Positions 5,098-11,011 of a stretch of DNA of 11,061 nt are shown piece after piece. Position numbers and translations under genes: made by a program. The stretch is from assembly GCA_029865675.1 (NCBI GenBank), contig JARXAU010000166.1, forward strand, positions 1 through 11,061, in the 5' to 3' direction. This stretch comes from Rhodoferax sp. (GTDB lineage: Bacteria; Pseudomonadota; Gammaproteobacteria; Burkholderiales; Burkholderiaceae_C). How positions within the stretch are numbered: the first letter of the stretch is position 1; the number at the start of each line of letters is the position of its first letter. The notes under the pieces are model-generated. The model did not search any database and was not told the DNA's origin. It saw only the letters and a list, made by a program, of their open reading frames with translations.

Positions 5098-6369
5098 ATG
5101 CATCCAAAAGCTCTATTAGAAGCCTGCGCCGAGTTGGTCCGGCTCACGCTTAAATTTGACCACCCCGCTGACGCTATCGTTTCCCGTTTTTTTCGCGACC
5201 ACCGGGGCCTGGGTCCCCGCGAACGCGCCACGCTGGCAGAGACCGTCTACACGGTTTTGCGCAAGAAGCTTCTGTTTGACCACCTAGCACCTTCGGGCAG
5301 CGGCCCCAAAGAACGCCGTCTGGCGATTCTTGGTTTCTATGGCCCCGGAGATTTTTTGCGCAGTGCGCTGACCGAGCAAGAGACCCATTGGCTCGACGCC
5401 TGCGAGAAGGTCACGCCTGCCGACTTGATGGAGCGCCACCGCCACAACCTGCCTGAGTGGCTGGTGCAACCGCTGAAAGACCAATTGGGCGACGAGTTTT
5501 GGCCATTGGTGGAGCAGTTGAACCGAGGTGCGGGCCTGGATTTGCGCGTCAACGACTTCAAAGCCAAGCGCGCCGACGTGCAAAAAGAGCTGGCCAAGGC
5601 CGGTATCAAGGCCGTGGCAACACCCTATTCTCCCTGGGGCTTGCGCATTGCAGGCAAACCGGCGCTGAACAAAAGCGAAAGTTTTTTGCGCGGCGACTTT
5701 GAAGTGCAAGATGAAGGTTCGCAGTTGCTGGCCTTGCTGCTCGACGCCAAGCGGGGCGAAATGGTGGTGGACTTTTGTGCCGGTGCGGGCGGCAAGACGC
5801 TGGCCATTGGCGCTGCGATGCGCAGCACCGGACGCCTGTATGCGTTTGACACCTCGGCGCACCGGCTCGACTCCTTCAAGCCCCGTATGGCGCGCAGCGG
5901 TTTGTCCAATGTGCACCCGGCGGCGATTGCGCACGAGCGGGATGAGCGTGTTAAACGCTTGTCCGGCAAGATTGACCGGGTGCTGGTCGACGCTCCCTGC
6001 ACCGGATTGGGCACTTTGCGACGCAACCCCGATCTGAAATGGCGCCAAAGCCCGCAGGCCGTGGAGGAAATGGCCCTCAAGCAGGCGACCATTTTGCAAA
6101 GTGCGTCGCGGCTGATTAAATCCGGCGGGCGCTTGGTGTACGCCACCTGCAGCGTGTTGCCGCAAGAGAACGAGGACATCGCTGCTGCGTTCTCTTTAGC
6201 CAACCTCGATTTCGAACCGCTGGTGGCGGGGCAAGTGCTCGAAGGCCTCAAAGTCGCTAACGCCTCATCGCTCTGCAGTGGTGGTGAGGGTGGGCAGTTG
6301 TATTTGCGCCTCTGGCCCCAGCGCCATGGCACTGATGGCTTTTTTGCCGCTGCTTGGCAAAAAAGGTAG
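5098..6369 (+). CDS. SAM-dependent RNA m5C methyltransferase, RsmB/NOP family
   Basis: A 423-residue cytosine-5 RNA methyltransferase. The N-terminal half (1-200) is helical and family-typical. The Rossmann methyltransferase domain starts near 205: DEGSQL, SAM motif I DFCAGAGGK (225-233), FDTSAHRL (250-257), DAPCTGLGTLRRNPDLKW with the PC-motif Cys301, and YATCSVLPQENED with the TC-motif Cys351. Both cysteines used in the NOL1/NOP2/Sun mechanism are present. The likely target is rRNA (C967 of 16S if a true RsmB). The N-terminus is not clearly the NusB-like domain of E. coli RsmB, so the specific symbol is left open. The ATG at 5098 gives the family start MHPKALLEAC; the ATG at 5080 would overlap the divergent DUF1653 start codon. 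Confidence 0.92.
   Translation: MHPKALLEACAELVRLTLKFDHPADAIVSRFFRDHRGLGPRERATLAETVYTVLRKKLLFDHLAPSGSGPKERRLAILGFYGPGDFLRSALTEQETHWLDACEKVTPADLMERHRHNLPEWLVQPLKDQLGDEFWPLVEQLNRGAGLDLRVNDFKAKRADVQKELAKAGIKAVATPYSPWGLRIAGKPALNKSESFLRGDFEVQDEGSQLLALLLDAKRGEMVVDFCAGAGGKTLAIGAAMRSTGRLYAFDTSAHRLDSFKPRMARSGLSNVHPAAIAHERDERVKRLSGKIDRVLVDAPCTGLGTLRRNPDLKWRQSPQAVEEMALKQATILQSASRLIKSGGRLVYATCSVLPQENEDIAAAFSLANLDFEPLVAGQVLEGLKVANASSLCSGGEGGQLYLRLWPQRHGTDGFFAAAWQKR
6339..6365. repeat. Perfect 10-bp inverted repeat at the 3' end of the methyltransferase gene
   Basis: CTTTTTTGCC and GGCAAAAAAG flank a 7-base spacer just before the stop codon at 6367-6369. The RNA hairpin would have an A/U-rich base and is not followed by a U-tract, so it is not a canonical terminator. 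It may protect the mRNA 3' end or act as a weak terminator. Confidence 0.45.
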
Positions 6370-6444
6370 CGCTTGTTACCGGGTTTGGGGCATTTGGCTT
6401 TTTCAGCCCATAATTGGTCGCTGCGATACCCTCTGCGGATCGAA

Positions 6445-6512
6445 ATTGGCGCAGCCAATGTTGCGTTAGGTCATACGACCTTCAACTAACGCGATTTCAT
6501 ATAGTTACTATA
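6445..6512. promoter_or_regulatory. Three consecutive inverted repeats upstream of the desaturase (putative operators/promoter)
   Basis: The intergenic region contains three dyads in a row. (a) ATTGGC-GCA-GCCAAT is at 6445-6459. (b) GCGTTAG (6463-6469) pairs with CTAACGC (6486-6492) and encloses the inner dyad AGGTC-ATAC-GACCT (6468-6481). (c) TATAG-TTA-CTATA is at 6500-6512, and its right half merges into TATAAA (6509-6514), a possible -10 element. All are perfect. Desaturase genes are commonly controlled by TetR-type repressors that sense acyl chains, so operator function is plausible, but none of the dyads matches a motif I can name. Confidence 0.5.
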
Positions 6513-6528
6513 AAGAGACTGAATAAAC

Positions 6529-7746
6529 ATGTTTTTTTCTGATTCGACCGTTCTTAGCGCGCTGATGGAATGGCTTGACCATGGTGCTCTAGCCTGGAGC
6601 TGGTGGCAAATTGTGCTGTTTACGCTGGCCGTAACCCATGTGACCATGATCAGCGTGACGGTTTTTTTGCACCGGCACCAGGCGCATCGCGCTTTGGATT
6701 TGCACCCTATTGCCTCGCATTTTTTCCGTTTTTGGCTGTGGCTTACCACTGGCCAAGTGACCAAAGAATGGGCCTCTATTCATCGCAAGCACCACGCCAA
6801 GTGCGAGCAGGCGGATGACCCTCATAGCCCTCATGTGTATGGCATTCGCACCGTTTTACTGCAGGGCGCAGAGCTGTACCGCGCCGAGTCAAAAAACAAG
6901 GACACCATGGCGCGCTATGGGCACGGTACTCCGAACGACTGGGTAGAACGCAACCTCTACACCCGCTTTTCTTGGCAGGGTGTGGGTTTAATGATGGTCA
7001 TTGACCTGTTTTTGTTTGGCGCTATCGGCTTGTCGGTGTGGGCGGTCCAGATGGTTTGGACGCCGATCATGGCTGCGGGTGTCATTAATGGGGCGGCCCA
7101 TTTTTGGGGTTACCGCAACTTCGAGGCGCCCGACGCAAGCACCAACATCTCTCCTTGGGGGATTTTGATAGCTGGGGAAGAGCTTCATAACAACCACCAC
7201 ACCTACCCCACGTCGGCAAAGTTGTCGGTCAAGCCGTATGAGTTTGATATAGGCTGGATGTACATCAGCCTGCTTCAAATGGCGGGTTTAGCACGGGTGA
7301 AGAAGACACCGCCCAAGGCAGCTTATGGCGAGATTCGGTCGGTCGCCGATGAGAAAACTCTGGAGGCACTCATTGCCAATCGCTACGAAATCATGGCGGG
7401 ATATGCCAAGCAAATGCAGCGGGCAGTTCGCAATGAGTTGACAGCCATGAAGGCGCGAAGCGCAGACTCCGCCGTGATTAAAGCTGCCAAGCTTTGGGCT
7501 CACCGCGATGTAGAAAAAGTTCCAGCGTCTGCAATGAGCCAGCTCGCACTGGCCCGCGTGGATTCGCCGGTGCTAGACCAGTTGGTCACCATGCGCGAAG
7601 AACTTCGCCAAATGTGGCTGAACACAGCCGTTTCTCGAGAGCAACTTACCGCCGACTTGGCCGCTTGGTGCCACCGCGCTGAGGAAAGCGGCATCGCGAC
7701 ATTGCGCGATTTTTCGCTAAAGCTACGGACTACGCGACTAGCCTAA
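6529..7746 (+). CDS. Membrane fatty acid (acyl-CoA) delta-9-type desaturase
   Basis: A 405-residue integral membrane di-iron desaturase. The three histidine boxes are complete: HRHQAH (48-53), HRKHH (85-89) and HNNHH (220-224). The additional conserved NGAAHFWGYRN carries His191. Membrane helices lie at about 24-46, 62-78, 150-170 and 173-190. After the last box, about 150 residues (260-405) form a mostly helical, charged soluble extension, as in longer bacterial acyl-CoA desaturases such as the Pseudomonas DesB type. The enzyme would place a cis double bond in acyl chains using O2 and an external electron donor. The donor gene is not adjacent. The ATG at 6529 has AGAGA about ten bases upstream. 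The gene is monocistronic and convergent with the TM2/GNAT pair. Regiospecificity is inferred. Confidence 0.92.
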   Translation: MFFSDSTVLSALMEWLDHGALAWSWWQIVLFTLAVTHVTMISVTVFLHRHQAHRALDLHPIASHFFRFWLWLTTGQVTKEWASIHRKHHAKCEQADDPHSPHVYGIRTVLLQGAELYRAESKNKDTMARYGHGTPNDWVERNLYTRFSWQGVGLMMVIDLFLFGAIGLSVWAVQMVWTPIMAAGVINGAAHFWGYRNFEAPDASTNISPWGILIAGEELHNNHHTYPTSAKLSVKPYEFDIGWMYISLLQMAGLARVKKTPPKAAYGEIRSVADEKTLEALIANRYEIMAGYAKQMQRAVRNELTAMKARSADSAVIKAAKLWAHRDVEKVPASAMSQLALARVDSPVLDQLVTMREELRQMWLNTAVSREQLTADLAAWCHRAEESGIATLRDFSLKLRTTRLA

Positions 7747-7755
7747 TGCTCTTAT

Positions 7756-7778
7756 CGCGCCATCGACTGGATGGCGCG
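7756..7778. terminator. Hairpin between convergent genes (possible terminator without T-tract)
   Basis: A perfect 9-bp inverted repeat, CGCGCCATC and GATGGCGCG, around the loop GACTG lies ten bases after the desaturase stop and 28 bases beyond the end of the convergent membrane-protein gene. Neither strand has a U-tract after it, so it is at best a non-canonical bidirectional terminator or mRNA-end stabiliser. Confidence 0.45.
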
Positions 7779-7806
7779 CCGGGGAGAGAACAAGATCCCG
7801 GAGCTG

Positions 7807-8229
7807 TCAGGCAGTGAATTCGAAATACCGCTGAAAGCTAAACGCAATCGTCGCGATCAGTACCGTCGCTCCTATGAACAGGGCGCTTGCAAGGCCAAAA
7901 ACCGTCATCCAATGCGTTTGCCCGGCTTGGTGTTGTTCATCTGCACCTGGGTTGAAGCGCAGGTTCCAGGTCTGCGCGTCCATTAAGCCGTAACGAAGCG
8001 CTGCAATGGCGCACCCTGAAAATGTGAAGCCAAGCATCGGGATCAGAATCCAACTCAATGGATCGTCCAAGCCGATTGCGCGAGCCCGCTGCACACCGTA
8101 CAAACCGAGCAGAGTTGGTATTGGCGTGATCCATGCCCAGCTGTCGTAACGGCCCGTCAGATAGATTCGCTGCAGCCCTAGCGGGCCGCCAATGAATGTG
8201 GCCCATAAGGCAATGGTTTTGTTTTTCAT
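7807..8229 (-). CDS. TM2-like small membrane protein of unknown function
   Basis: A 140-residue hydrophobic protein with about four membrane segments (near residues 4-22, 31-46, 59-80 and 107-132). The N-terminal ALWATFIGGPLGLQRIYL resembles the TM2/NINE fold, where a glycine-rich first helix leads to a [HQ]R[FI]Y motif before the second helix. A polar loop (85-106) separates the last helix. The function of this family in bacteria is not established. The ATG at 8229 was chosen because it overlaps the stop of the upstream GNAT gene (ATGA) and gives the family N-terminus; a longer reading from 8277 lies inside the GNAT gene. Coupled translation with the acetyltransferase is likely. Confidence 0.78.
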   Translation of the reverse strand: MKNKTIALWATFIGGPLGLQRIYLTGRYDSWAWITPIPTLLGLYGVQRARAIGLDDPLSWILIPMLGFTFSGCAIAALRYGLMDAQTWNLRFNPGADEQHQAGQTHWMTVFGLASALFIGATVLIATIAFSFQRYFEFTA

Positions 8230-8759
8230 CCGACCGATTGTGGCGCAGGCAGTGCGCTGCCAGCACCCAAAGGGCATTCCATCAGCACCACATCCAGCCA
8301 GCGGTCAAACTTCCATCCGCAGTCTGTCAAAACGCCTACATGGCGAAAGCCCGCAGCAACGTGCAAACCGATGGAGGCATGGTTGGTCGAGTCGCCGATT
8401 ACCGCGATGAGCTTGCGAATGCCCGCACGCTGGGCACTTGCCATCAATTCGTTCAGCAACAAGCGCCCCCAGCCTTTGCCCGCAGCCATGGGCGCCAGAT
8501 AGATGGAGTCTTCGGCAGAAAACCGGTATGCAGGCCGGGGCTTGAACCAGTTGCAGTAACAAAATCCGACGACATCCCCCTGATGTTGCAAGACCAAGTA
8601 CGGCAGTTGCTTGGACAGAACGTCCTCCCTGCGTCGCTGCATTTCCTCATGCGTTGGCGGCGTCATCTCAAAAGTGCCGGTTCCGGTCAGCACGTGGTGC
8701 TGGTATATCGCCGTGATTGCGGACAGGTCGTGGTCGTTGCTGGGGCGAATCAAAGGCAT
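8226..8759 (-). CDS. GNAT-family N-acetyltransferase (phosphinothricin acetyltransferase-like)
   Basis: A 177-residue cytoplasmic acetyltransferase of the PAT/YncA branch of the GNAT superfamily. Family marks are the N-terminal IRPSNDHDLSAITAIYQHHV, the TFEMTPPT segment near residue 30, SAEDSIYLAP before motif A, the acetyl-CoA pyrophosphate loop AGKGWGRLLL (93-102), and the late STNHASIGLHVAAGF (124-138) and GWKFDRWLDVVLM. Relatives acetylate the amino group of small substrates such as phosphinothricin or methionine sulfoximine/sulfone; the substrate here cannot be read from sequence. The last 13 or so residues look like an unstructured tail. No good ribosome binding site precedes the ATG at 8759, where the region is shared with the divergent rpsP promoter. 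It is the first gene of a two-gene operon. Confidence 0.88.
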   Translation of the reverse strand: MPLIRPSNDHDLSAITAIYQHHVLTGTGTFEMTPPTHEEMQRRREDVLSKQLPYLVLQHQGDVVGFCYCNWFKPRPAYRFSAEDSIYLAPMAAGKGWGRLLLNELMASAQRAGIRKLIAVIGDSTNHASIGLHVAAGFRHVGVLTDCGWKFDRWLDVVLMECPLGAGSALPAPQSVG

Positions 8760-8774
8760 GGTTTGAGAAAAAGA

Positions 8775-8780
8775 TATAAT
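8775..8780 (+). promoter_or_regulatory. -10 element of the rpsP operon promoter
   Basis: A perfect TATAAT in an A-rich context, 99 bases before the rpsP start. No strong -35 sits at normal spacing. It implies an rpsP leader of about 90 nt. It also lies 16-21 bases upstream of the divergent acetyltransferase start, so the two control regions overlap. Confidence 0.6.
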
Positions 8781-8801
8781 CGAGGGCTATTCTGAGTGTC
8801 G

Positions 8802-8864
8802 CTGACCGGGTGGTCAGTCGCGTGTCTCAACTCTGAATTTTATGGTTGAAATTGATTTCAACCA
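8802..8864 (+). promoter_or_regulatory. Structured rpsP leader with two hairpins
   Basis: Two perfect inverted repeats lie in the predicted rpsP 5' leader: CTGACC-GGGT-GGTCAG (8802-8817), and TGGTTGAAA paired with TTTCAACCA around TTGA (8843-8864). The second, a 9-bp stem, ends five bases before the AAGGA ribosome binding site (8869-8873). Such a position suits control of S16 translation or mRNA stability; no known leader family was recognised. Confidence 0.45.
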
Positions 8865-8879
8865 CCCAAAGGAACAATC

Positions 8880-9143
8880 ATGGTCGTCATTCGACTCGCT
8901 CGTGGTGGTGCTAAAGCCCGCCCGTTTTTCAGCATTGTCGTCGCAGACAAACGCACCCGGCGCGATGGCCGTTTTATTGAGCGAATTGGTTTTTACAACC
9001 CCATTGCAACCGCCAATGAAGAAAGCATCCGCATCGCCCAAGACCGTTTGACCTACTGGAGAGGTGTTGGCGCACAGGCTTCGCCAACGGTGGAGCGTTT
9101 GATCAGCCAGGCCGCAAAAAGCGCAGCTACACCAGCGGCCTAA
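8880..9143 (+). CDS. rpsP: 30S ribosomal protein S16
   Basis: The 87-residue product is a complete bacterial S16: MVVIRLARGGAKARPFFSIVVAD at the N-terminus, RRDGRFIERIGFYNP in the middle, and the RLTYWRGVGAQASPTV segment with an alanine-rich end. It binds 16S rRNA in the 5' domain during 30S assembly. The ATG at 8880 has the good ribosome binding site AAAGGAAC. It is the first gene of the conserved rpsP-rimM-trmD-rplS operon, and a terminator-like hairpin follows before rimM. Confidence 0.97.
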   Translation: MVVIRLARGGAKARPFFSIVVADKRTRRDGRFIERIGFYNPIATANEESIRIAQDRLTYWRGVGAQASPTVERLISQAAKSAATPAA

Positions 9144-9201
9144 GCAACAAATGGGCGCGAGTTCCACGCTTCTGGAATCCGCGCCCACTTTTTCTTGTTG
9201 C
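9144..9201 (+). terminator. Terminator-like hairpin between rpsP and rimM (possible attenuator)
   Basis: GGGCGCG (9153-9159) pairs with CGCGCCC (9180-9186). Inside it GTTCCA (9161-9166) pairs with TGGAAT (9173-9178, one G-U), around the loop CGCTTC. The stem is followed by ACTTTTTCTTGTT. This is a good intrinsic-terminator layout inside a conserved operon. Outside it GCAACAA (9144-9150) can pair with TTGTTGC (9195-9201), extending the structure to within five bases of the rimM ATG. It probably lowers readthrough or rimM translation relative to rpsP. Confidence 0.75.
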
Positions 9202-9206
9202 ATTCC

Positions 9207-9770
9207 ATGATCGCAGGGCTTGAAGCTGCTGAAATGCCGTCTGACGCCATCGAAGTCGGGCGAATTTCAGACGCCTGGGGCGTCAAGGGTTGGTTCAAGG
9301 TCTTGCCGTTCAGTGCCCAGCCCGAGGCACTTTTTTCATCCAAGCGCTGGTTTTTGTTGCCTACCGAGCGGGGTGTGAAAACCTTCGAGGGAGTAGCCAA
9401 GCTTGCCGTAAAAGAGGCCAAAGAACACTCAGACAGCGTTGTGGCCTGTGCCCATGAGGTGCTGGATCGCAATGGTGCAGAGGCCTTACGCGGCTGCCGC
9501 ATCTTCATTGCCCGCTCGAGTTTTCCGACCGCAGACACCGATGAGTACTATTGGGTTGATTTGATCGGCCTGGATGTCGTGAATCGCCAAGACGAGGCGC
9601 TGGGGACAGTGCGCGAGCTTCTCTCCGCCGGCCCGCAGACAGTGCTTGTGATGGAGTACCTGCAAGGCGACAAGCTGCAAGAGCGCATGATTCCTTTTGT
9701 GGCAGCATTTGTAGACGACGTGGACTTGGTGGCCAAACGCATTCGCGTTGATTGGCAGCCTGATTACTGA
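9207..9770 (+). CDS. rimM: Ribosome maturation factor RimM
   Basis: RimM is a 16S rRNA-processing factor that acts in maturation of the 30S head and binds S19. The 187-residue product has the N-terminal RimM barrel (EVGRISDAWGVKGWFKVLPF, about residues 16-35) and a C-terminal PRC-barrel (YYWVDLIGLDVVN... to ...MIPFVAAFVDDVDLVAKRIRVDW). The start is not certain. ATG 9207 is the first ATG and is used here, but no Shine-Dalgarno precedes it; TTG 9195 and ATG 9234 are alternatives, the last giving MPSDAIEVGRI. The start region sits in the foot of the terminator-like hairpin. The stop is 11 bases before trmD. Confidence 0.93.
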   Translation: MIAGLEAAEMPSDAIEVGRISDAWGVKGWFKVLPFSAQPEALFSSKRWFLLPTERGVKTFEGVAKLAVKEAKEHSDSVVACAHEVLDRNGAEALRGCRIFIARSSFPTADTDEYYWVDLIGLDVVNRQDEALGTVRELLSAGPQTVLVMEYLQGDKLQERMIPFVAAFVDDVDLVAKRIRVDWQPDY

Positions 9771-9781
9771 CCCTCCAAGCC

Positions 9782-10549
9782 ATGCGCTTCGATGTGGTCA
9801 CTCTTTTTCCAGAGCTTTTCGCACCGTTTTTGACCACTGGTATCACTCGCCGGGCTTTCGATTCTGGGGCAGTTGATGTGCACTTGTTCAATCCGCGGGA
9901 CGTAGCCGTGGGCAACTACCGCCGCGTTGACGATAGGCCGTTTGGCGGCGGGCCCGGCATGGTGATGATGGCCGAGCCATTGCAAAAAACTCTGGAAGTT
10001 ATTGACGCTCAGCGGGGAAAAGGCGCGCTGGTCGTGCTGTTCTCGCCCATTGGGCAGCGCCTGGACCATGGCATGGTGCAAAAAATGGCCAGCGGAGACG
10101 GTGCCGTGTTGGTCTGTGGCCGCTACGAGGGCGTGGATCAGCGTTTCATCGACGCCCATGTGGATGTGCAAATTAGCGTAGGCGACTTCGTTCTGTCTGG
10201 CGGCGAGTTGCCTGCCATGGTTTTGCTCGATGCAGTCGCACGCCTGCAGCCCGACGTTTTGGGTGATGCTGACAGCCACCATTTCGATAGTTTCAACCCG
10301 GCGCTTGACGGCTTGTTGGATTGTCCGCATTACACCCGGCCTGAAGCGTGGGAGGGTAGGGCAGTACCCGAGGTGCTGTTATCGGGTCACCATGTCAACA
10401 TTGCCCGTTGGCGCCGCGACCAGCAGCTTTGTTTCACTGCCCGGCACCGGCCGGACCTGGTCGCCGCAGCCCGCGCAGCCGGGCGGCTCAGCGCCAAAGA
10501 TGAGGAGGTCTTGGCAAGAGATCGGGCGGGAAAAAACGAATTGCTATAA
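9782..10549 (+). CDS. trmD: tRNA (guanine-37-N1)-methyltransferase
   Basis: TrmD makes m1G37 next to the anticodon using SAM and prevents +1 frameshifting. The 255-residue product is full length. It shows MRFDVVTLFPELF at the N-terminus, DDRPFGGGPGMVM (50-62), and the trefoil-knot SAM site: SPIGQRLD (88-95), CGRYEGVDQRF (112-122) and SVGDFVLSGGELPAM (132-146). Arg154 and Asp169 match the E. coli catalytic residues. CPHYTRPEAWEG (181-192) and LLSGHHVNIARWRR (199-212) complete the C-terminal tRNA-binding part. It follows rimM by 11 bases in the operon. Its last codons overlap the rplS promoter. Confidence 0.98.
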   Translation: MRFDVVTLFPELFAPFLTTGITRRAFDSGAVDVHLFNPRDVAVGNYRRVDDRPFGGGPGMVMMAEPLQKTLEVIDAQRGKGALVVLFSPIGQRLDHGMVQKMASGDGAVLVCGRYEGVDQRFIDAHVDVQISVGDFVLSGGELPAMVLLDAVARLQPDVLGDADSHHFDSFNPALDGLLDCPHYTRPEAWEGRAVPEVLLSGHHVNIARWRRDQQLCFTARHRPDLVAAARAAGRLSAKDEEVLARDRAGKNELL

Positions 10550-10550
10550 T
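10542..10550 (+). promoter_or_regulatory. Extended -10 promoter for rplS inside the end of trmD
   Basis: TGCTATAAT is a perfect extended -10 (TGN plus TATAAT) that overlaps the trmD stop codon (TAA at 10547-10549). An extended -10 can work with a poor -35, and none is evident. It would give an rplS leader of about 100 nt and allow L19 to be made apart from RimM/TrmD. Confidence 0.6.
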
Positions 10551-10609
10551 GGAGAGCTAATCGATCCTCTGCCTGGCCGTTTGATGCTACGCCTTAGTGC
10601 TCAGAATAT

Positions 10610-10630
10610 TTGGTGCCAATGGTTGGTGCC
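10610..10630 (+). repeat. Direct repeat in the rplS leader
   Basis: TTGGTGCC occurs at 10610-10617 and 10623-10630, 28 bases before the rplS start. The first copy is also part of the dyad TTGG-TG-CCAA. It could form part of an L19 leader structure, but no known family was recognised. Confidence 0.3.
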
Positions 10631-10657
10631 GGCGCATGCAAGATCACGAAAGAAGTT

Positions 10658-11011
10658 ATGAACCTCATCCAAATTTTGGAACAAGAAGAAATCGCGCGCC
10701 TGGGTAAAACCATTCCCGATTTCGCCCCCGGCGACACGGTCATCGTTAGCGTTAACGTGGTTGAAGGCACGCGCAAGCGCGTGCAGGCCTACGAAGGCGT
10801 GGTCATTGCCAAGCGCAACCGCGGCCTCAACAGCAGCTTCATCGTGCGCAAGATCTCCAGCGGCGAAGGCGTGGAACGCACGTTCCAGAGCTACAGCCCG
10901 CTGATCGCCAGCATCGAAGTCAAGCGCCGCGGTGACGTGCGCCGTGCCAAGCTGTACTTCCTGTGTCAGCGCAGCGGCAAGTCGGCACGCATCAAGGAAA
11001 AGCTGGCCTGA
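10658..11011 (+). CDS. rplS: 50S ribosomal protein L19
   Basis: The 117-residue product is a typical L19, located at the 30S-50S interface: MNLIQILEQEEIARLG at the start, FAPGDTVIVSVNVVEGTRKRVQAYEGVVIAKRNRG in the centre, FIVRKISSGEGVERTFQSYSP, then VKRRGDVRRAKLYFL and the basic tail. The ATG at 10658 was chosen by family length; the longer reading from 10610 runs through the leader repeats. The upstream GAAAGAAG is only a modest ribosome binding site. It is the last gene of the rpsP-rimM-trmD-rplS set, and its stop overlaps the next start (TGATG). Confidence 0.98.
   Translation: MNLIQILEQEEIARLGKTIPDFAPGDTVIVSVNVVEGTRKRVQAYEGVVIAKRNRGLNSSFIVRKISSGEGVERTFQSYSPLIASIEVKRRGDVRRAKLYFLCQRSGKSARIKEKLA

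Noticed and set aside
5284..6458. Two long minus-strand open frames (293 and 277 codons) opposite the RNA methyltransferase
   Set aside because: Both lie antisense to a gene with full catalytic motifs; their composition is that of codon-bias shadows.
8842..9051. Upstream ATG frame overlapping the rpsP start (69 codons)
   Set aside because: It starts in the leader hairpin without a ribosome binding site and reads rpsP out of frame; S16 starts at 8880 behind a good AAGGA.
9764..10330. 188-codon minus-strand open frame opposite trmD
   Set aside because: TrmD is certain on the plus strand, and the antisense frame has no family signature.
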